Origin: Verrucomicrobiales bacterium
Lineage (GTDB): Bacteria; Verrucomicrobiota; Verrucomicrobiia; Limisphaerales; RI-55
Direction: 5' to 3'
Length of the DNA: 5,334 bases
Assembly (NCBI GenBank): GCA_003484235.1
Contig: DNDP01000292.1
Span: forward strand, 1,605-6,938
Made by a program: the position numbers and the translations under genes. Below the pieces are notes generated by a model that was given only the letters and a program-made list of their open reading frames with translations, was not told the origin of the DNA and did no database searches. Below, one piece after another: positions 1 through 5,334 of the stretch; the first letter of the stretch is position 1, and every line of letters starts with the position of its first letter.

Positions 1-1470
1 CAGGCGTCTTTCACCGGATTGTGGGAGGGAAGCTACGCGGTGTGCGCGCAGTTCGTCGAAGGCTCGACCCGTGTGATCGGCCGTCGTGGCACGAGCGTGG
101 GCATGAACGGCACGGTGGACGTGACACTGAGCCTGGGCGCCACCGCGATCGTCGAAGGCACGTTCGTGAAGAGCGATCGCGCCACGCCCGTGCCGTTTGC
201 GCAGGTGGCCGTCGGCAACTTCGGTTTTGCCACCACCGATGCGAATGGCTTTTTCCGGTTTGAAGGTGTGGCGCTGGGCACGCACCGGCTGGTCAGCAAC
301 GATCCGGTCACCGGCGCAGGGGCGAATGGGACGGTCACGCTTTCGTTTGCGGGTGAAGTGAAGACCGTTCAGTTGGTCGAGACCGTGCGCGGCACCGTCG
401 AGGGTGTGGTGATCGGCAGCTACCGCGATGGCAACGTGGCGGGCGCGACAGTCGAGCTGCGGGGGAACGACGGGTTCACGCAGGCGCGCACCGTGACCAC
501 CGGTCCGGACGGGCGCTTCGCGTTTCCCGGCACGCCGGTGGGAACGTTCAGTCTGCGGGCGGTGCATCCGACGTTGAAGGTTCCCGGACTGGGTGCGGTG
601 TCCGGAACGAGCAACGGTTCGCTGGCGGAGAGCCAGACCAGCGTCTTCGTCGAAGTGCCGCTCCAGGCGCTCGGCGTCCTGCCGGTGCGCGTGACCCGTG
701 AGGATGGTTCGACGCCGGCGCCCAACATCGCGGTGAATCTGTTCCGTTCGTTTGGATCGGCAGCAATCAACGTGACGGCAGACACCAATCCCGGCGGTGG
801 CGTTACTTTCCGCGACCTCCCGCTGGTCAACGGCTACCGCTTGACCGCGATCTCGACGACCACTGGTGAGCTGCGCAACGGCGTCGTCGTTTTCACCAAC
901 ATCACCGCCGTTGGCACAAACGCCGGGGTTGTCCTGCGCCTGCCGGGGGTCGGCAGTGTCAGCGGCACGGTGCTCGCCAGTGACGCCACCATGCCGGTGG
1001 CGGGTGCCGAAGTCGTGCTGCGCCTTGAAGCGGCCGCGTTTGCGGGCGAGGAACTCATCGGCATCTCGGACGCGACCGGCGCCTTTGGCTTCGACGATAT
1101 TCCGGTGGGACCGTATCGCTTGTCCGCCAGCTCGGTTTCGCTCGGCACTTCGACCAATGGATTGATTGCAAGTGCCGGCCAGGCCGACAACGTGACCCTG
1201 GTGCTTGGTGCCAGCGGGTCGATCGAGGGCCGGATCGTGCGGGCCGACGGCGTGACGCCGGCCGCGGGGATCGAGGTGTTGTTCCGTTACAACTCGCAGA
1301 GTGTGAATCCCGGCCGGGCTGTCGTGCTCACTGGTGCGGATGGGCACTTCATCGGCGTCAATCTGCCCGTGGGTCGGGTCAACGTCTCGGCGGCTGCGGT
1401 CGCCTTTGGCGGGCTGGTCGAGCGAAACGTCGAACTCACAAGCAACGGCCAGCTCCTCGACCTCGGCACG
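1..1470 (+). repeat. Tandem array of carboxypeptidase-regulatory-like beta-sandwich modules
   Basis: Protein-level repeats, residues 1-490. The opening strand recurs as VEGTF (51-55), GTVEGVV (131-137), a weaker LPVRV (227-231), GSVSGTV (318-324) and GSIEGRI (406-412), giving spacings of about 82, 94, 93 and 88 residues. Each unit then has a turn plus strand of the form DxxGxFxF followed by PxGxYxLxA: DANGFFRF (80-87), PDGRFAF (169-175), DATGAFGF (357-364), ADGHF (446-450). Each ends in a hydrophobic strand such as VTLSL or VTLVL. Residues 1-48 are the C-terminal part of an earlier unit, so the array continues upstream. The pattern fits the CarboxypepD_reg-like (PF13620-type) transthyretin-like fold, a common surface spacer that can also bind glycans; Cna_B-like modules are the main alternative. 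The copies are diverged and are not DNA-level repeats. Confidence 0.85.
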
Positions 1471-4400
1471 CTGAGGATGGACGAGGCGAATCCGGCGGTG
1501 CTGGCGGTCACGCCTCCGTTCAGCGCGGTGGAGGTGCCGATCACCACCACGGTGGAACTCCTGTTCAGTGAAGCCCTCGCCACCAACTCGATTTCCACCA
1601 ACGGCATCTTCCTCCGCTCGGTCGCCAATGGATTGAAGGTCGGCGCGACCGTTGAACTCCTCGAAACCAACGCGGTGCCGCGGCTGGTACGGCTGACACC
1701 CGCCGCGCCGCTGGTGAGTGAGCGGACCTACGAGGTCGTGGTCATTGCCGGCGATTTACTGAGCGCCACCGGCGGGCTGATCGGTTCCGGTCCGCGCGAC
1801 CTGGTGGGACGGCCGCTGGTGGTGCCCTTTGTTTCGCGCTTCACGACCGCAGACAACGATCCGCCGGTGCTGCTGTCGCTGTTCCCGTCGAACAACGCGG
1901 TGCAGATCGACACCCGCGCGGTGCCCCGCCTGAGTTTCAACGAGGCCATCCGCCCGACCGGCGCGAGCTTCAAGCTGACGGGACCGCAGGGTGAGGTTGC
2001 CGGCACGACGTCGGTCGGCGTCGATGGCCGGGTGCTGAGTTTTGTTCCGACTGATCTGCTGAAGCCGAACACCAGCTACACGCTCACGGTGAACAACGTC
2101 CTGGATCTGGCCGGCAACCGGGCGACCAACGAGCCGTACGTGGCCACCTTCGCCACGCTCGACACGATCGGTCCGGCGATCGCGACGTTGCGGATTGGCG
2201 ACGGCCTGACACCGCTGGCCGGCCGGATGGTTCCCGTGGAGGCGGTGCTCGCCGTCGCGGAACCAGGCGTAAATGTCCGGTTCACGCAGGACTTCAACCC
2301 GGCGGGCAGCACGACCAATGTGCCCTACCGCCGGTCCATCACCCTGCCTCTGACCGGCAGCACCACCGTGCGGGCGATTGCGACCGACCGCTTTGGTAAC
2401 GACGGTCCATTTGCCGAGCTGGTCATCAGCGTACAGGCCAACCAGCCGCCGACGATCCAGTTCACGCGCGTGACGCCGATCAGCGGCAGCGCGCCGAGCG
2501 GTTCCTTTGTGGCGGTGGACGTGACCGCGAATGACGACTCCGCGATCGGCGAACTCAGGGCGATCGTGGCCGGCATCGGTGCCGGCAATCTGGCGAGCAC
2601 GAACAGCAACCGTCTGCGCGTGCAGGGTTTTGTCTCGGCGCAGGCCGGGCCGGGTTCCCAGGTGCAGATCTTCGCCGATGCGAAGGACGACATCGGCCAG
2701 TCCAGCGGCCAGCAGGTGTTCACGCTGCCGATCAGCGACGGGACAAAGCCCACCCTCGCGGTGAACAGCCCGGCCGCCCAGAGCACGATCCAACCGGGCG
2801 CGACCGTGCCGGTGACACTGCAGCTTAACGACAACTTCGGCGTGAGCCGCGTGGATCTGGCGGTGACCGGCGCCTTCACGACGGCGGTGCAGACCGCGTT
2901 GAGTCCGGTGATCACCAATGGCCTGACGGTGGTGGACCTCGACGTGCCGGCCACCGCGCCCACCAATCACCAGCCGGTGCTGCTCTCGCTGACGGCCCGC
3001 GACACGGCGGGCAACGTCTCGGCTCTGCTGAATCACACGCTGCGGATGATTGACACCACCGCGCCGACCATTGTGAGCATCATCCCTGGCGATGGCGCGA
3101 CGGGCGTCGATCCCCAAGCCGGCTTGGAGATCGTATTCAGCGAGCCGCTCGCCACGAACAGCATCGCGGCTGGCGTGTTGACCCTGGCCCCGGATGGAGG
3201 CGGCCCCGCAATCGATCTCAGTCTGGCCTTGTTGCCGGATTTGCGAACCTTGCGCGCGACGTTCGCCGCTCCCCTGGCGATTGACACGCGCTACCGTCTG
3301 ATGGTTGCCAGCACGATTACGGATGTCAGTGGCAACGCGTTGGGCGCGAATTCGGTGACCACATTCCGCACCGGCGACTTCCGGTTGACGAGTCCGGTGC
3401 AGGGGCAGCAGGTCGTCGAGGGACAGGCGGTGACGCTGGCCGCCGAGAGCTCGACGCTGACCTTCAACAAGGTGCGGTTTCTCGCCGGCGCCACGGAACT
3501 GGCCATCGACGTCACCGCGCCGTTCTCGACCAATCACACCATTCCCACCCTTGCGGAACTGGGTGGCTCGACATTGACGTTCACCGCGGAAGCCCTGGAT
3601 GCCGCTGATGCGAAACTGGCTGAAGCGACGGCCACGGTGAATGTGTTCGCGGCCGATGTGGACAGCGACGGCGACGGAGTGACCAACGGTGAAGAGCTGA
3701 TCCGTGGCACGAATCCCTTCAAACCGGATGCGCTGCCGGTGATCAATTTCCCGGACACGATCGAGATCGTACAGGGCGTGCTGACGAACTTCCCGGTGAA
3801 TGCGACGGACGCGGACGGAAACCTGCGAGAACTGCGGGTGCGTGAGTCCGCCGCATCGGGTTCCCGCGGAGGGCTGATCGCCGAGTTCCGCAACCTGACC
3901 TTCACGCCAAGCGCGATGTCGCAGGTCGATTTTGGTGCGCCGCCCGTGTTGACCATGGAGGTTGACGCCATCGCCTTCCCAAACACGACCTCGGCACCGT
4001 GGCCCGGTGCCCCAGTTCAATCCGTGCAGGTGGCCTCCCGTTTCCTCGGGCGACTGCTGGTGCCCGCGGGTGGTTCGCACCAGTTCCGGCTTGCCAGTGA
4101 CGATGGTGCCGAGGTGCTGGTCGATGGAGCGGTGGTGGTCGGCCGGCCCAACGGCGCCGGCTCGGTTACTGCGTCGGCCACGTTGGCGGCGGGCGGGCAC
4201 GCGTTTGAATTGCGCCATTTCAATGGCGGCGGCCCAGGCAATCTCACGCTCGAATGGTCCGGTCCGGGTTTTGGTATGCGAGTGCTTACCAAGGACGACT
4301 TCAGCGGGCTGGAACTTCTCCGGTTTGCCGAAACCGGAACGCTGGATCTCGCGACCACAAACGATGTGGCGACGTTGGACGCCACGCTGGAGATTCAGTT

Positions 4401-5334
4401 GAACAGCACCAATGCCGTGGCGCTGGACTTCGGCGCAATCGACAGTGATGGACTGATGGCAACCAAGCCGGTGTCCGTCGTGACGCTGGGCGATCTCGAT
4501 GGCGACACGATCCCGGATCGCGATGATCCGGACATCGACGGTGACGGCGTGAGCAATGCCGACGAGTTGCTGGCGGGGACCGATCCCCGCAAGGCGGACA
4601 CCGATGGCGACTCGCTGCCTGATGGAACGGACAACAATCCGCTGGTGGCCAATTCGCCGCCGGTTGCCGGTGTGGCGTGGTCGGGATCGGCGCTGCGCTT
4701 CGATGGGACCGACGATTTCGTGGAGATGAGCGCCGGCGTGGTGCCGTCCTCGGGGCAGTTCACCGTGGAAGTCTGGGCGCGTTTGGAGACGGCTCCCGAT
4801 TCCTTCCGCGAGATTCTGTCACAGGGCAGTTCCGGCAACGCGTTTTACCTTGGCACCGACCCGGCAAACGAGCTTCGCGTGGGCGACGGCTGGTCCGTGA
4901 CGGGCGTCGCCTATCCGGTGGGCGGCTGGCATCACTTCGCAGTTGTTCGCCTGGCGACCGACACGTTGCTCTATATTGACGGGGCGTTGATCGCGCGGCG
5001 TGGGGCGGCCATTCCGAATCCGAACGGCAGCACGGCGATGCGCCTCGGCCGTCAATACGGCGGCAACTCCGAGTATTGGCCCGGCGACATCGCGGAGGTG
5101 CGCATCTGGAACCGCGCGATCTCCCACGAGGAATTGCGCGGCCGCTATCAGAGGGCGCTCGACGGCAATGAGCCGGGGCTGGTGGGTTACTGGCCTGGAG
5201 CGGAGGACAGCGGAGTGACGCTCGTGGACGCGTCACCGAGCCGGATCAACGGCAGCCTCGGCGGCGGAAGTCCGGGGGCATTCCCGATCTGGATCAACGC
5301 GGCCCTGAATCGGGTGGTGGCCCCGCGTGCGTCG
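1..5334 (+). CDS. Giant multidomain surface/secreted protein, internal fragment (open at both ends)
   Basis: Frame 1 reads through all 1778 codons without a stop. The first in-frame ATG (codon 35) lies inside a module that already began upstream, so it is not the start; no signal peptide or C-terminal sorting signal is in view. Domain order: carboxypeptidase-regulatory-like array (1-490), two Big_5 (497-720), three divergent Ig-like units (721-1017), Big_5 (1021-1125), Ig-like (1127-1217), TSP3-like loop (1219-1243), Ig-like half, PA14 (1291-1437), Ig-like half, TSP3-like segment (1498-1548), LamG_3 (1560-1753). The translation has one cysteine (C15), few lysines and many D, T, N, G and V, as expected of an extracellular beta-rich protein. 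No catalytic motif was recognised. The likely role is adhesion or polysaccharide/ligand binding at the cell surface; that is inferred from the domains, and the substrate is unknown. Module content suggests Verrucomicrobiota or a relative. The coding assignment is very secure, the function is not. Confidence 0.96.
1489..1851 (+). other. Big_5 (SbsA-type bacterial Ig-like) domain 1
   Basis: Residues 497-617. It opens with NPAVLAVTPPFSAVEVP, the usual 'P-x-hydrophobic...xP..xAxxVP' entry strand of SbsA Ig-like domains. The hallmark strand LLFSEALATNSI follows (521-531), then VRLTPAAPLVSERTYEVVV (563-581), which matches the family's 'L.P...L....Y.V.V' strand, and a closing FVSRFTTAD (611-619). 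At about 120 residues it is slightly long; the extra length is in the loop at 585-607. Known members occur in S-layer and secreted multidomain proteins as structural spacers. There are no catalytic residues. Confidence 0.88.
1861..2160 (+). other. Big_5 (SbsA-type bacterial Ig-like) domain 2
   Basis: Residues 621-720. Entry strand PPVLLSLFPSNNAVQIDT, then PRLSFNEAIRP (642-652) in place of the canonical 'F.F.EP', then LSFVPTDLLKPNTSYTLTV (679-697) and LDLAGN (701-706) followed by the closing strand YVATFAT (713-719). The order of elements matches domain 1 and domain 3, and the length of about 100 residues is normal for the family. It directly follows domain 1 with a short D-N-D linker. Structural spacer role inferred from the family. 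Confidence 0.88.
2161..3051 (+). other. Three divergent Ig-like units
   Basis: Residues 721-1017, with approximate units 721-814, 815-914 and 917-1017. Each starts with a P-x-hydrophobic strand after a short linker (GPAIATLRI; QPPTIQFTRV; KPTLAVNSP). Each ends with a paired strand around a polar D-x-x-G turn: ATDRFGNDGPF (794-804), ADAKDDIGQSSG (892-903), ARDTAGNVS (999-1007). This is the usual C-terminal hairpin of bacterial Ig-like domains that track 'deviation from the axis' in surface proteins. I cannot assign a specific Pfam family to any of the three. The first (GVNVRFT...TTVRAIATD) resembles chitobiase/CHB_HEX-like C-terminal modules, with low certainty. Profile search or structure prediction would settle the boundaries. 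Confidence 0.6.
3061..3375 (+). other. Big_5 (SbsA-type bacterial Ig-like) domain 3
   Basis: Residues 1021-1125. This is the most canonical copy: APTIVSIIPGDGATGVDPQA (entry strand and loop), LEIVFSEPLATNSI (1042-1054), LRATFAAPLAIDTRYRLMV (1084-1102), ITDVSGNALG (1106-1115) and the closing strand TTFRTGD (1120-1126). Its hallmark strand, FSEPLATNSI, is nearly identical to FSEALATNSI in domain 1, so the two are probably close paralogues even though domain 2 and three other Ig-like units lie between them. Structural role as for the other copies. Confidence 0.92.
3379..3651 (+). other. Ig-like unit before the first calcium loop
   Basis: Residues 1127-1217. The sequence FRLTSPVQGQQVVEGQAVTL (1127-1146) is the typical start of bacterial Ig-like domains ('SP..G..V..G..V.L.A'). 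It is followed by FNKVRFLAGATELAID (1155-1170), matching the 'V.F..g...lg.d...P' strand seen in Big_9/Big_7-like surface modules, and then by TLTFTAEALDAADAKLAEA and a closing VNVF strand. About 90 residues, a normal size for one Ig fold. The family assignment is tentative. Confidence 0.65.
3655..3729 (+). other. TSP3-like calcium-binding loop A
   Basis: Residues 1219-1243 read D-V-D-S-D-G-D-G-V-T-N-G-E-E-L, followed by GTNPFKPD. The D1221, D1223, D1225, backbone of V1227 and E1231/E1232 arrangement is the DxDxDG calcium-coordinating loop of bacterial thrombospondin type 3-like repeats. These motifs normally sit between modules and stiffen the chain when calcium is bound. The loop is a close match to part of loop segment B (1513-1533). 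Calcium binding is inferred from the family. Confidence 0.87.
3736..3870 (+). other. N-terminal half of an Ig/cadherin-like unit
   Basis: Residues 1246-1290. PVINFPDTIEIVQGVLTNFP is a standard entry strand, and VNATDADGNLRELRVRES matches the 'A.D.DG.l..l.v' strand pair of bacterial cadherin-like and Ig domains. The unit stops abruptly after about 40 residues at the start of PA14. The matching C-terminal strands seem to appear after PA14 (residues 1441-1495, with AIDSDGLMATKPVSVV), so this may be one domain interrupted by an insertion. The halves could also be two short independent linkers. Confidence 0.5.
3871..4311 (+). other. PA14 domain
   Basis: Residues 1291-1437. It begins GLIAEFRNLTF, equivalent to the GLxGEYF start of PA14. 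It carries the FPNTTSAPWPG segment (1326-1336) typical of a PA14 subtype common in planctomycete and verrucomicrobial proteins. The core is FLGRLLVPAGGSHQFRLASD running into DDGAEVLVDG (1367-1376), where the adjacent aspartates D1367/D1368 are the conserved ligand/calcium-proximal pair. The closing part has AGGHAFELRHFNGGG (1397-1411) and LEWSGPG (1417-1423), the LxWSxPG ending. Length is about 145 residues, complete for the family. PA14 is a beta-barrel found in adhesins, toxins and glycosidases, often binding carbohydrate; here no enzyme partner is visible, so a binding role is inferred. Confidence 0.92.
4321..4491 (+). other. Ig-like C-terminal half following PA14
   Basis: Residues 1441-1497. 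It contains strands around GTLDLATTNDVATLDATLEI and ends with FGAIDSDGLMATKPVSVV (1477-1494), the 'A.D.DG..at..v.V.V' terminal hairpin of bacterial Ig/cadherin-like modules, leading straight into the aspartate-rich calcium segment. It is too short to be a typical full domain on its own and may pair with residues 1246-1290. The assignment is tentative. Confidence 0.5.
4492..4644 (+). other. TSP3-like calcium-binding segment B (three aspartate loops)
   Basis: Residues 1498-1548. Three consecutive acidic loops: D1498-L-D-G-D-T-I-P-D1506; D1511-I-D-G-D-G-V-S-N1519 followed by ADELLAGTDPRKAD; and D1533-T-D-G-D-S-L-P-D1541 followed by GTDNNPL. This is the thrombospondin type 3-like pattern 'D.DGDG..D..E...GTDP...DTDGD...DG', widespread in secreted PVC-group and Bacteroidota proteins. 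Such segments bind several calcium ions and act as rigid linkers; here it separates the PA14-containing region from the LamG domain. Confidence 0.93.
4678..5259 (+). other. LamG_3 / concanavalin A-like lectin domain
   Basis: Residues 1560-1753. Hallmarks in order: ALRFDGTDDFVEM (1564-1576), FTVEVWARLE (1587-1596), a 'REILSQG' strand, GGWHHFAVVR (1641-1650), LLYIDGALIA (1656-1665), MRLGRQYGG (1680-1688), GDIAEVRIWNRAISHEELRG (1695-1714), and the late GLVGYWP strand (1726-1732) followed by D1743-A-S-P-S-R-I-N-G. This is the complete jelly-roll pattern of the LamG_3 (PF13385-type) family, about 190 residues. Members bind glycans or other extracellular ligands or serve as structural caps; no glycosidase catalytic acid pair was recognised. 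The chain continues past it (FPIWINAALNRVVAPRAS) out of the window. Confidence 0.94.

Noticed and set aside
103..105. First in-frame ATG (codon 35) as a possible start of the gene
   Set aside because: It falls inside the C-terminal part of a module whose earlier strands are coded upstream in the same open frame. No Shine-Dalgarno-like sequence or signal peptide is associated with it.
1756..4218. 820-codon open reading frame on the minus strand
   Set aside because: It lies in codon register opposite a sense frame that encodes well-recognised Big_5, TSP3 and PA14 modules. Its product is an R/H/Q/G-rich string with no domain, signal or membrane segment. It is open only because the sense gene avoids TTA, CTA and TCA.
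3962..4402. 146-codon plus-strand frame starting with ATG, overlapping the PA14 region
   Set aside because: It is out of frame with the main gene; the product is rich in W, R and P with no domain, while frame 1 at the same place encodes a clear PA14 domain.
3655..4644. Aspartate-rich loops as a dockerin module
   Set aside because: Dockerins have two 22-residue EF-hand-like repeats followed by helices. The segments here follow the TSP3-like 'D.DGDG..D..E...GTDP' pattern and sit between domains.
4395..5236. Minus-strand frames of 100-160 codons opposite the TSP3 and LamG regions
   Set aside because: Compositionally biased (S/T/P- or R-rich) products with no recognisable domain, opposite a strongly supported LamG coding region.
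4678..5259. LamG-like domain as a glycoside hydrolase (GH16-like) catalytic domain
   Set aside because: The fold is related, but the ExDxxE-type catalytic motif of GH16 is not present; the motifs match the non-catalytic LamG_3 family.
1..5334. DNA-level repeats, phase-variable tracts, promoters or terminators inside the window
   Set aside because: I saw no exact long direct repeats, simple-sequence tracts or GC-hairpin plus T-run. The repeated modules are similar only at protein level, and the whole window is coding.

Overview
The window is the interior of one very large protein-coding gene on the + strand. Frame 1 is open from base 1 to base 5334 (1778 codons) with no stop, and neither the true start nor the true stop lies inside the window. 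There is no intergenic space, RNA gene, promoter, terminator, insertion sequence or CRISPR array. All other reading frames are shadows of this gene, including an 820-codon frame on the minus strand.

The product looks like a giant secreted or cell-surface protein made almost entirely of beta-sandwich modules. In order: (1) residues 1-490, a tandem array of carboxypeptidase-regulatory-like modules with a period of about 82-94 residues, the first one cut by the window edge; (2) residues 497-720, two SbsA-type Ig-like (Big_5) domains; (3) residues 721-1017, three divergent Ig-like units; (4) residues 1021-1125, a third Big_5 domain; (5) residues 1127-1217, another Ig-like unit; (6) residues 1219-1243, a thrombospondin type 3 (TSP3)-like calcium loop; (7) residues 1246-1495, an Ig/cadherin-like unit that appears to be split by a PA14 domain (1291-1437); (8) residues 1498-1548, a second, longer TSP3-like segment; (9) residues 1560-1753, a LamG/concanavalin-like domain. 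The chain continues past the window. No enzyme active site is recognisable. The PA14 and LamG domains suggest carbohydrate or surface-ligand binding, the TSP3 loops suggest calcium-dependent rigidity, and the rest looks like a stalk.

The DNA is GC-rich with mostly G or C at third codon positions. The mix of Big_5, PA14, TSP3 and LamG_3 modules in one giant low-cysteine, low-lysine protein, with many Thr-Asn dipeptides, suggests a Verrucomicrobiota bacterium (Pedosphaera/Limisphaera-like) or another PVC-group member such as a planctomycete. This is inference from style, not a database match. No multi-gene system can be seen, because only part of one gene is present.
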